Assembly (NCBI GenBank): GCA_964431205.1
Contig: CAYSIX010000006.1
Location: 1-36,296 of the forward strand
Origin: CAYSIX01 sp964431205
Lineage (GTDB): Bacteria; Planctomycetota; Phycisphaerae; Phycisphaerales; Phycisphaeraceae
Direction: 5' to 3'
DNA length: 36,296 bases
Of the stretch, positions 8,310 through 15,586 are shown piece after piece. Made by a program: the position numbers and the translations under genes. Numbering within the stretch: the stretch's first letter is position 1; every line of letters begins with the position of its first letter. The notes under the pieces were generated by a model. The model was given only the letters and a program-made list of their open reading frames with translations, did no database searches and was not told where the DNA came from.

Positions 8310-8866
8310 CACGGCAAGAAAAACCTCGAGGCGCTGTAGCGGTCGCTGGCGGATCTTGCGCAGCAGAAGCCGATCGTCGCCGCCGACGGCCTCGTGGTCG
8401 CCGGTAACACGAAACTCGAGGCGGCCCGATCATTGGGCTGGGACACTCTCGACGTGGTCCGCACGGACTTGAACGGCGCTGCGGCCCGCGCCTACGCCAT
8501 CGCCGACAACCAGACCACCTTGCTGGCCACGCGGGAGGAGGGCGCCCTGGCCAAGGCGATCCGCGTCATCGGCGAGAAAGAGGAGGCGCTGCCGGGCGCG
8601 CTCGGCTTTGACGATCGGGAGCTTCAAGCCTACACCGACCAGATCGACTCGGAGACCGCCGGCCTGATCGACCGGGACGACGCGCCCTAGCCGCCGGACG
8701 AGCCGGCCACGCATCCCCGGGATATCTGGGTGCTGGGCGACCACAGGCTCATGTGCGGCGACAGTGCCTGCGCAGAAGGCGTGGATCGCCTACTCCATGG
8801 TCACACGACAACGTGACCCACACCGATCCGCCTTACAACGTCAAGGTCGAACCCCGTAACAACGAC
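8310..8866 (+). pseudogene. Remnant of a ParB-domain DNA methyltransferase
   Basis: In one frame the DNA encodes HGKKNLEAL, a TAG at 8337-8339, then RSLADLAQQKPIVAADGL and AGNTKLEAARSLGWDTL, which is the ParB-like N-terminal domain common to phage-type DNA methyltransferases. A second in-frame TAG (8688-8690) precedes DIWVLGDHRLMCGDSACAE, the usual lead-in to the methyltransferase domain. The catalytic motif HTDPPYNVKVEPRNND follows from 8819, but in another frame, so at least one indel lies between about 8780 and 8819. The remainder of the methyltransferase is missing. Two stops, a frameshift and truncation show a dead gene, probably left by a phage or other mobile element. Confidence 0.85.
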
Positions 8867-9119
8867 CGCTCGATCGTGGCCACGTGGCCGATGGTGATCG
8901 CCAGCGCCAGTCTCCAGAAATGGTCGAAGCCGGCGAAGGTGAAGTTGCGGCGGACGGGCGGACAAAACGCTTGCTGTTTCGAGGCCTCTTGCCGATCGGG
9001 ACCGCGCGGCTGCTCCGGCGGTCAGGTGTTGGGGCTACAACCCGTATCGTCCGCGGAAGCCGTTTTTCGTTGCGCGAACGATAATCAATCGGGCAGATCA
9101 GTCAGTTTGAGCCCGTTAA
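8867..9119. other. Intergenic stretch, nothing recognised
   Basis: The frames here continue from the broken methyltransferase but no longer match that family. A short peptide GYNPYRPRKPFFVARTIINR can be read near 9022-9084 and may be another eroded fragment, but I cannot assign it. Confidence 0.4.
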
Positions 9120-9138
9120 GCCATGCAAACGCATTGGC
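9120..9138 (-). terminator. Weak hairpin downstream of the transporter gene
   Basis: Read on the minus strand, GCCAATGC and GCATGGC form a stem with one bulged A around a GTTT loop, 27 bases after the stop of the NanM-symporter gene. The tail begins TTAA but has no proper T-run, so an intrinsic terminator is only possible. Confidence 0.3.
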
Positions 9139-9164
9139 ATGACGAAGCTTAATCGCACGTCCAG

Positions 9165-11873
9165 TCATTCCGACATCGCCACGTCGGCATGCGGCCGGCT
9201 GGACGGACCCGATACATCCGCCGTGCCACCATCACGAAGCGTGTAGATCGTCAGGCCGGCGAGAGACTGCGTCGGGCCGGGCGTGAACCAGGAAACCAGG
9301 TAGGCGATGCCGACGCAAGCGCCCATGCCGACGGCGGCGTAGAGCATCGGATGGGTGTCCGTGAACCGGGTGACGATCCACATGAGCGCCGCGCTGAAGA
9401 AGAAGCCGACGACGGCGTCAAGTCCGGTGATGCGGCGGGTGAAGATGCCGGCGGCGAAGAGCCCGCCGAGCCCCCCGCCGAACATGCCGACGATGCCGAG
9501 GTACTCGGTCCAGAGCGAGGCGCTCTGGACGATCGCCATGAGCAGGGCGGCGCAGGTCCCGAACGCACCGAGCAGGACGGTGAGCCAGCGTGCCAGAGCC
9601 AGGGCGCGCCGTTCGTTGACGTCGGCCTTGAACCGGCGGTACCAGTCGGTGGTGAGCGTGGTGGCCATGGAGTTCATGGAGCTGTCGAGGCTGGACATGG
9701 CGGCGGCGAAGAGCGCGGCGATGACGAGACCGCCGACGCCGATGGGCAACTGGTGGGCGATGAACCACGGGAAGATCTGATCGCTGGAGGTCAGCGGCGC
9801 GAGCTGGTCGGGTTGGGCTTTGTAGAAGGCCCACAGCGCGGTGCCCGTGGCGAAGAAGATCAGAGAGGCGGGAATGGTGAGCGCGGCGTTGGTCCAGATG
9901 GAGCGTGCGGCGGCCTTCTCGTCGATGGTGGTCAGGTACCGCTGGACGACGGTCTGGTCGGAGGTGTACGAGACGAGGTTGGCGGCGAGCTGGCCGACGA
10001 GGATGACCCACACGGTGGCCTGGGCGATGTCCCAGGAGAAGTTGAAGACTCGAAACTTGTCGTGTTCGTTGGCCATGGAGACGATGCGGCCGACCCCGCC
10101 GTCGATGGAGAAAACGATGATGCCCAGGGCCAGCAGCGCCCCGCCGAGCAGGAGGACGACCTGGACGACGTCGGTCCAGACGACGGCCTCGATCCCGCCG
10201 AGGACGGTGTAGAGCGTGGCGAGCACGCCCATCAGCGCGATGCAGAGGTAGATGTCCATGCCGGTGACGGCGGAGAGGGCCAGCGACGGGAGGAACAGGA
10301 CGATGCCCATGCGGCCGAGCTGGAAGAGGATGAACGCTGCGCTGCCGAGCAGTCGCGCAGCGACGTTAAAGCGTTTCTCGAGGTACTCGTACGCGGAGGT
10401 CACGTTCAGGCGGCGATAGAACGGCAGATACAGGAATACGACGAGGGGCGCAGCGACGACGATCATCATGTTGGCCAGGATGTAGGTCCAGTCGGTGGCG
10501 TAGACGTGCGCGGGGATGGCCATGAAGGTGATGGCGCTGAGCTGGGTGCCGAACACAGATAGGCCGGCGGCCCACCAGGGGATGCGCCGTCCGCCAAGGA
10601 AGAAGTCGTGAGTGCTGTGCTCACGACGGGAGAAGTAGAAGCCCATGCCGACGAGCAGGCTCAGGTAGATGCCCAGGACGATGAAGTTGACGGCGCCGAA
10701 GGGCTCCTTGGAGTGGCCGGGCGTGGCCCAGAGGACGCGGTGGGTTCGGACACCGGGCCGGGCCTCACCGCTGGCGACGACGAGCTTGTCGTGCCACCAG
10801 ACGGTGGGGGTGGTGACGGGGGGCCAGGTGCCGGCCTGGGGGTCGTTGGCCGGGTCGGGCCCGGGGTCTTTGGGCATCGAGCCGCGGCGGCTCCAGGAGT
10901 CGGTGATGGCGTGGTAGGCCAGGATCTCGGGGGTGAAGCCGGGGTGGTCGTCGCGAAGCTGGTCAACGAGGTGGGCGTGCTCGCCGGTGTCGCCGCCGAG
11001 CACGAGCAGGTGGCTGTTGCCGAGCACGGGGGCGGGCGAGGGCGCGGCGACGGCGGGTCGGGGCAGGTCGGTCAGGCGCTGCCAGGTCCCTCGCTTGATG
11101 TCGTAGCGGTAGGCGTCGGTGAGGTAGCGTCGTTGCGGGGCGCCGTCGTCGCCGGGAACCAGGTCGGTGCCACTGAACAGATACAAGTGATCCGCCAGCC
11201 CGCCGGCGACGGCGAGCATGCGTGCCGGCCCGGGCCAGGGGTCGAGCGACGCCCATCGCCGCTGGTCCTGCGGCTTGGCGAGGTCGAGGGCCCAGAACAC
11301 GTGCTCGGCGTGCGCGGCGTCGGGGCTGCTGCGTCCGCCGGCGACATAGATCCTGTCACCGATCAACACGGCGCTGTGATACGCCAACGGCTCGGGCAGG
11401 CTCGGCCACGACTCGATTGAGACGGCCCCGTCCTCGTTGAGTCGCATGGCGAAGACGTCGGCGAAGTGCCGTTCGTGGTCGCAGCCGCCGATGACGATCA
11501 CGCGGTCCTGCCATGTGATCGACGCACCGTAGGCCAGAGGTCGGAGCAGCGTGGTCTCGGCCTGACGCCATTCGCCGTCGGGATCGGGCAGGATGAAGAT
11601 GGTGTCGTGCCAGAGCTTCTCGGCGCCGTCCCAAGGCCGGCCGTCGGGGAAATTGGCGCCGCCGGCGAAGATCAGGCCATCGTGGGAGACGCCGGCGAAC
11701 CCGCCGGCGAACCCGTGCGCATCGGGCAGGGCGGGCAGCTCGGACCAGGCCAGGGGCGGAGGCAGCGCCTCGCCGCGGGCGTGAGCTGAGGCCGTGAGCA
11801 GGGCGCAAGTCAGGGCGACCACCAGGCCGAGGTCGAACGCGTGGTGGGACGGCGTGCGTGCGAGGCGGATCAT
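9165..11873 (-). CDS. NanM-like mutarotase fused to sodium:sialic acid symporter
   Basis: The predicted product has 902 residues. After a signal peptide (about 1-33), residues 34-390 form a kelch beta-propeller with repeated GG turns (IFAGGANFPDG, VIGGCDHERHF, YVAGGRSSP, VLGGDTGEH), as in N-acetylneuraminate epimerase NanM. From about 394 the protein is a sodium:solute symporter with 12 or more membrane helices, including FFLGGRRIPWWAAGLSVFGT and AAAMSSLDSSMNSMAT, the sodium-site helix found in SiaT-type sialic acid carriers. The fusion would place alpha-to-beta anomer conversion outside the membrane, directly at the transporter. The start at 11873 is chosen for AGGAG with 8 bases of spacing; an ATG at 11936 lacks this. 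A promoter lies at 11975-12003. Substrate assignment rests on both domains plus the nanA and sialidase genes nearby. Confidence 0.9.
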   Translation of the reverse strand: MIRLARTPSHHAFDLGLVVALTCALLTASAHARGEALPPPLAWSELPALPDAHGFAGGFAGVSHDGLIFAGGANFPDGRPWDGAEKLWHDTIFILPDPDGEWRQAETTLLRPLAYGASITWQDRVIVIGGCDHERHFADVFAMRLNEDGAVSIESWPSLPEPLAYHSAVLIGDRIYVAGGRSSPDAAHAEHVFWALDLAKPQDQRRWASLDPWPGPARMLAVAGGLADHLYLFSGTDLVPGDDGAPQRRYLTDAYRYDIKRGTWQRLTDLPRPAVAAPSPAPVLGNSHLLVLGGDTGEHAHLVDQLRDDHPGFTPEILAYHAITDSWSRRGSMPKDPGPDPANDPQAGTWPPVTTPTVWWHDKLVVASGEARPGVRTHRVLWATPGHSKEPFGAVNFIVLGIYLSLLVGMGFYFSRREHSTHDFFLGGRRIPWWAAGLSVFGTQLSAITFMAIPAHVYATDWTYILANMMIVVAAPLVVFLYLPFYRRLNVTSAYEYLEKRFNVAARLLGSAAFILFQLGRMGIVLFLPSLALSAVTGMDIYLCIALMGVLATLYTVLGGIEAVVWTDVVQVVLLLGGALLALGIIVFSIDGGVGRIVSMANEHDKFRVFNFSWDIAQATVWVILVGQLAANLVSYTSDQTVVQRYLTTIDEKAAARSIWTNAALTIPASLIFFATGTALWAFYKAQPDQLAPLTSSDQIFPWFIAHQLPIGVGGLVIAALFAAAMSSLDSSMNSMATTLTTDWYRRFKADVNERRALALARWLTVLLGAFGTCAALLMAIVQSASLWTEYLGIVGMFGGGLGGLFAAGIFTRRITGLDAVVGFFFSAALMWIVTRFTDTHPMLYAAVGMGACVGIAYLVSWFTPGPTQSLAGLTIYTLRDGGTADVSGPSSRPHADVAMSE

Positions 11874-11974
11874 GTCAGGGCTCCTCGACGTGCGTGCGAG
11901 ATTCTGTGGGCGAGCGAAGGCGTCGTGGGTGATCATGCCAGGATGCGGACGTGTGCGAAGGTCCGGCGCGGCGG

Positions 11975-12003
11975 ATCGTACGGCATGGTTGCTTATTCGT
12001 CAA
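11975..12003 (-). promoter_or_regulatory. Sigma70-like promoter for the NanM-symporter gene
   Basis: On the minus strand, TTGACG (12003-11998) and TACGAT (11980-11975) are separated by 17 bases. Transcription would start near 11968, giving a leader of about 95 bases before the ATG at 11873. The -35 box overlaps the candidate operator at 11999-12015. Confidence 0.6.
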
Positions 12004-12015
12004 GAAATATTACCG
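11999..12015 (+). promoter_or_regulatory. Candidate operator A
   Basis: GTCAAGAAATATTACCG closely resembles GTCAGAAATTTATCG at 14217-14231. Both lie at promoters of presumed sialic acid genes flanking the GntR/LacI hybrid regulator gene. Here it covers the -35 box of the transporter promoter and lies upstream of the divergent aldolase gene. Confidence 0.4.
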
Positions 12016-12074
12016 TCTATCACGGAAACTCATAGTGGGCCCCATCGGCCGACGCCAGCGATGGAGACCGCCAC

Positions 12075-13007
12075 ATGGAACCATTGGCTGCCGAACAGAT
12101 CCACGGGAACTGGGCGACGACGCTCTTGCCGCTGGACGATCGGGAACAGATCGACTGGTCGCGGCTGCGAGATCAACTCGACGCGATCATCGCCGCGGGT
12201 GTGGACGGGCTGTACTGCCATGGCACCAGCGGAGAGTTCGAAGCCCTGTCCGAAGACGAATTCGACCGGGTCAGCGCCATGATTGCGGAGCGCTGCGAAG
12301 CGGCCGGCACGCCGTTTCAAATTGGAGCCAACCATACAAGCCCGCCTGTGGCGATTGAGCGTGTTCGACGGGCCGCCGCCTTGCGACCCGGCGCGATCCA
12401 GGTGATCCTCGCGGACTGGTACCCGCTGTCGGATGCGGAGTGCGTGGACTGCCTGACGCGCTACGCCGAAGCGGCGGCTCCGATCGGTCTGGTGCTGTAC
12501 AACCCGCCGCACGCGAAGCGAGTGCTTTCGCCCGAGGCGTTCGGGAGGCTGCATCGCGTGGTGCCGGCGTTGGTAGGGCTGAAGGTGGCGGATGGCGACG
12601 ACGCGTGGTACCGCCAGATGCGCGCTCACGCCGGTGGTCTGTCGCTGTTCGTGCCGGGGCACAACCTGGCGACGGGCTTGAGACAGGGCGCCAGCGGCGC
12701 GTATTCAAACGTCGCGTGTCTGCAGCCGGCCAGGGCCCAGCGGTGGTACGAGCTGATGCACCGTGACTACGGCCGAGCGCTTCGGATTCAGGGAGCGATT
12801 CAGGCGTTCATGCAGGACCACGTCGTGCCCCTGCGCGATCGCGACGGCTACGGCAACATGGCGCTGGACAAGCTGCTGGCGGCGATCGGCGGCTGGACCG
12901 ACCTCGACACGCGGCTGCGTTGGCCCTATCGCGGCGTCCCGCGGGAACACGTTCAGCGCCTGCGCCCGATCGCTCACCGCGAACTCGCCGAGTTCTTCGA
13001 GCTGTGA
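12075..13007 (+). CDS. DHDPS/N-acetylneuraminate lyase family aldolase, divergent
   Basis: The predicted product has 310 residues, a full-length TIM-barrel class I aldolase. It has the substrate loop GTSGEF (50-55), the catalytic tyrosine in LVLYNPP (Tyr142) and the Schiff-base lysine in VGLKVADG (Lys170). The ATG at 12075 has GGAG 8 bases upstream. It is divergent from the NanM-symporter gene and convergent with the regulator gene 20 bases beyond its stop. The tyrosine motif is YNPP rather than the YHIP of the true NanA at 21552, so the substrate may differ: another 2-keto-3-deoxy sugar acid, a modified sialic acid, or a dehydratase reaction on an aldonic acid. The family is certain; the substrate is not. 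Confidence 0.85.
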   Translation: MEPLAAEQIHGNWATTLLPLDDREQIDWSRLRDQLDAIIAAGVDGLYCHGTSGEFEALSEDEFDRVSAMIAERCEAAGTPFQIGANHTSPPVAIERVRRAAALRPGAIQVILADWYPLSDAECVDCLTRYAEAAAPIGLVLYNPPHAKRVLSPEAFGRLHRVVPALVGLKVADGDDAWYRQMRAHAGGLSLFVPGHNLATGLRQGASGAYSNVACLQPARAQRWYELMHRDYGRALRIQGAIQAFMQDHVVPLRDRDGYGNMALDKLLAAIGGWTDLDTRLRWPYRGVPREHVQRLRPIAHRELAEFFEL

Positions 13008-13026
13008 TCCGTCCGCCGCGTCCCGA

Positions 13027-14118
13027 CTATTCCGCTTCCTCCGGCACCACCAGCTCGACGGGGATCAGGTGATGCTTGGCCTCCGAAAACGGATCGCCGG
13101 CGCGGTCGACGAGCAGTTCGGCGATCTTTTCCCCCTGCTCGATCGGGCTCATGCGTGTCATGATGTAGGGGAACGGAGGGGGGTTCTCATTGCCCCGGCG
13201 ATAGACCTGCGCGATCGTCACGGCGACGTCCGGGCCAACCCGCAACCCGGCGGCTTTGACCGCCTCAGCGGCCAACTCCCCCAGCGGCTCGCTGCGCGCG
13301 ATCACCGCCGGTAACTGCTTGCCCATTTCCTTGAGCAGACTCTGCAACTCAGCCGTGACGGCGGCCTTGTCCACCGGCAGATCCCGATAGATGATCGACC
13401 CCGCGCCCAGTCGCTCGGCCGCCATCGCGTCGCGCACCCCGTCCATGAAGGCGTGATCACCGGGAAACATGCGTTCACGCAGTAGAACGATCGCGCGGCG
13501 GTGCCCCCGGCCCAACACGTGCTCGGCCAGCAGGCGTCCGCTGGCGTATTGATCTCGGTCGATCCAGGGCAGGCTCGTGATGGACGGGTACGGCGAGCCG
13601 TTGATGACCGTGGGCAGTCCGCTTTCGCCGAGCAGTCGCTGCGCGGACAGGGACGAGCGTACGAGCACGAAGCCGACGGCCTGATCGCTGGACATCGTCT
13701 CGCGCAGCAGCTCCTCGACGTATTGCTCCTGCTCCTCGACGGGCAGGAAGTTGAGCTGGATGCTGCTGCCGGGCAGGACGCGTTCGAGCCCAACGATCAC
13801 GCCGTCGGCCAACAACCCCTCGCGGCGCAGGTAATCGCGGTTGACTACGAGGCGGACGCGCTCGATGACCGCACGCTTGTCGGACTCCTCGACACGGGCG
13901 ATGCGGGTGCCGGCCCGTCGGCGGCGGTCGAGCAAACCGCGCTGGGCAAGCAGTTGCAGGGCCCGATTCGCCGTGGCCGTGTTGATGCCCAGCATCTGAG
14001 CGATTTCGGCGGTCGTGAAGTAGGTGTCGCCCGGCTCCAGGCCGCGATCACGGATGTCCTGCTCGATGCGTTCAGCCACCTGAACGATGCGGGGCTTCTG
14101 GTCGTTCTGAATGCTCAT
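13027..14118 (-). CDS. GntR-type DNA-binding domain joined to LacI-type sugar-sensing domain
   Basis: The predicted product has 363 residues. Residues about 8-75 form a GntR winged helix-turn-helix: TTAEIAQMLGINTATANRA carries the recognition helix and RRRRAGTRIA the wing. The rest, from about residue 90, is a periplasmic-binding-protein fold as in LacI regulators, with VGFVLVRS, GLPTVINGSPYP and GRGHRRAIVLL. This domain order is the one found in AraR-like regulators, which are usually repressors released by a sugar. The start is the ATG at 14118; a GTG two codons upstream is the only nearby alternative, and neither has a strong ribosome site. Flanked by sialic acid genes on both sides, it probably senses sialic acid or a breakdown product and binds the motif at 11999-12015 and 14217-14231. 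Confidence 0.88.
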   Translation of the reverse strand: MSIQNDQKPRIVQVAERIEQDIRDRGLEPGDTYFTTAEIAQMLGINTATANRALQLLAQRGLLDRRRRAGTRIARVEESDKRAVIERVRLVVNRDYLRREGLLADGVIVGLERVLPGSSIQLNFLPVEEQEQYVEELLRETMSSDQAVGFVLVRSSLSAQRLLGESGLPTVINGSPYPSITSLPWIDRDQYASGRLLAEHVLGRGHRRAIVLLRERMFPGDHAFMDGVRDAMAAERLGAGSIIYRDLPVDKAAVTAELQSLLKEMGKQLPAVIARSEPLGELAAEAVKAAGLRVGPDVAVTIAQVYRRGNENPPPFPYIMTRMSPIEQGEKIAELLVDRAGDPFSEAKHHLIPVELVVPEEAE

Positions 14119-14210
14119 GGGCACGCTCGCGTGAGGCTACCGGTGCAACCCAGGCCTGGCCAGCCGTGGAAGGGGGCAAAAATAATTTTTCCATCACCCC
14201 ACTATGTTAC
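14119..14210. other. Divergent intergenic region between regulator and LamG gene
   Basis: This contains an A/T-rich tract (AAAAATAATTTTT, 14178-14190) unusual in this GC-rich window. It may carry the regulator's own promoter on the minus strand, but I cannot define clean boxes. Confidence 0.45.
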
Positions 14211-14239
14211 TTGACAGTCAGAAATTTATCGACTACTCT
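14211..14239 (+). promoter_or_regulatory. Strong sigma70-like promoter for the LamG/sialidase block
   Basis: A perfect consensus -35 box TTGACA (14211-14216) is separated by 17 bases from TACTCT (14234-14239). Transcription would begin near 14246. The next gene starts at 14569, so the leader would be about 320 bases long. The candidate operator occupies the spacer. Confidence 0.65.
14217..14231 (+). promoter_or_regulatory. Candidate operator B
   Basis: GTCAGAAATTTATCG sits exactly between the -35 and -10 boxes, a position where a bound protein would block RNA polymerase. It matches candidate operator A at 11999-12015 apart from two single-base gaps and one substitution. Confidence 0.4.
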
Positions 14240-14245
14240 CATTCT

Positions 14246-14568
14246 CATGGTGGTCCGACCCACTGTGCATGAGATTCCGCGTCCCTCGGCCACGGCCGGG
14301 GCGCGAGGCGACGACGCACATCTTGCCACGCATCTTGACGACCACAATCGGGATCAAAAGCACGGATAAGCCCTTTCCTGAATCGTGATTACGAGGCTTT
14401 GCCGAGATGGCCACATCTTACCCGACGCTCTGGAAGCTCCACAACGCGGCTCTGCTGAGCCCGTTCCTGTGCCCACATCGTAATGGATCGCGTGAGTCTT
14501 CCGATGGATGACGCTCACGTTCTTGCGCTCGGTCATGTTCTGAAAGGTCAACCAAGAAGGAGGAAACC
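14246..14568 (+). promoter_or_regulatory. Long 5' leader with possible RNA structure
   Basis: No gene is visible in these 323 bases. At 14363-14404, CGG-at-AAGCC can pair with GGCTT-tg-CCG, enclosing a smaller hairpin AATCGTGATT (14381-14390). At 14491-14519, CGTGAG pairs with CTCACG. The region ends in AAGGAGG, a very strong ribosome site for the ATG at 14569. It does not match a riboswitch class I know. Confidence 0.35.
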
Positions 14569-15519
14569 ATGAGAAAGACAGAAAGATTCGGGCTGGCGGG
14601 CGCTGGCGCCCTTGCCCTGGCATGCGTGTTCGGACCGATGTCGGTCCAGCTTCACGCTGACTACGGATCCACCGTGATCGATCAATCGCCCCTGTTCTAT
14701 TGGCGGTTCAACGACAACAGCACCAGCCCCGCGTCGGAGGTGGACAACAGCGCCACGACGGACAACGCCGCGTCGGCGGGCGCCGACGTCGTCGTCAACG
14801 TCACGGACGACCCCGCTCTGACGCCCGCCGGCGGCTTCCTCGGGTTTGAGAGCTCCAACGCCTGGCTCAACTTCCAGGGGCAGGAGGCCAGCAGCTTCGT
14901 CGCCGGCCTGACCAGCCCGCTCGAGAGCATGAGCAGCACCGTCGGCAGCGCCTCGATGTGGTTCAACACCATCACCGGTGCGGACCCGACGTCCACCGAG
15001 AGCGATCCGGGCTCGCTCTACCACGGCGATTCCGGGGCCGATGGGGCGCTCGACGTGGCCTTCCAGCCCGACGACACGCTTCAGCTTCGAATCATCAACA
15101 ATCAGGACGGGACGGTCGTGGACCTGCGCAGCTCGCAGACGTACACCGACGGCCAGTGGCACCACGTCGCGGCCGTGTGGGACCGTCCCGGGGACTTCGC
15201 GGCCCTGTACATCGACGGCGGCGCCGAGGCCGGCGGCGAGACGATCAGCGGCAGCTACTCGCTGATCGACGGCGCAGACTTCCTCTTCGACAACCGCCAT
15301 CGCTTCGGCAAGGGTCTGTTCAACCGGCACCGCTACCACGGACTGGGTGATGAGCTGGCCATCTGGGACACGGCGCTCACGGCCGAGCAGGTCCGGGCGC
15401 AGTACGAGGCGGGGGTGATCCCTGAGCCGGCGACGATCGGCTTGATGGCGGTCGGTGCGGTCGCGGCGATGCGCCGCCGCCGCGGGCTTTGGGTCGACTC
15501 AATTTCGATCAAGCGATGA
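14569..15519 (+). CDS. LamG-domain PEP-CTERM protein
   Basis: The predicted product has 316 residues. The signal peptide ends near LHA (residue 30). The mature part is a concanavalin-like/LamG fold, with FYWRFNDNSTSP near the start and the typical DGQWHHVAAVWDRPGDFAAL strand, then DELAIWDTALTAEQVRAQYE. The tail VIPEPATIGLMAVGAVAAM followed by RRRR is a PEP-CTERM sorting signal, so the protein should be handed to an exosortase and held in the cell envelope. Start: AAGGAGG sits just upstream of the ATG. It is a paralogue of the next gene, which has an added dockerin module. Likely role: binding sialylated glycans or matrix next to the sialidases; this is inference. No catalytic motif is visible. 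Confidence 0.85.
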   Translation: MRKTERFGLAGAGALALACVFGPMSVQLHADYGSTVIDQSPLFYWRFNDNSTSPASEVDNSATTDNAASAGADVVVNVTDDPALTPAGGFLGFESSNAWLNFQGQEASSFVAGLTSPLESMSSTVGSASMWFNTITGADPTSTESDPGSLYHGDSGADGALDVAFQPDDTLQLRIINNQDGTVVDLRSSQTYTDGQWHHVAAVWDRPGDFAALYIDGGAEAGGETISGSYSLIDGADFLFDNRHRFGKGLFNRHRYHGLGDELAIWDTALTAEQVRAQYEAGVIPEPATIGLMAVGAVAAMRRRRGLWVDSISIKR

Positions 15520-15586
15520 GCACCTGTCTGCTGAGAGGTTCAGTGTGTCCAACGTGTCACTTCGATTAAGGGAAATGGAGGAATCA

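Noticed and set aside
6574..8472. 632-codon open frame on the plus strand
   Set aside because: It is antisense to the second beta-helix protein and shows no recognisable motif or ribosome site. Its end runs over the methyltransferase relic in a different frame.
8753..9142. Possible 129-codon gene
   Set aside because: Only the short segment around DPPYNVKVEP is meaningful and belongs to the broken methyltransferase; the rest has no conserved pattern.
9189..10562. 457-codon open frame on the plus strand
   Set aside because: It is the acidic Gly/Asp/Glu shadow of the symporter's membrane helices.
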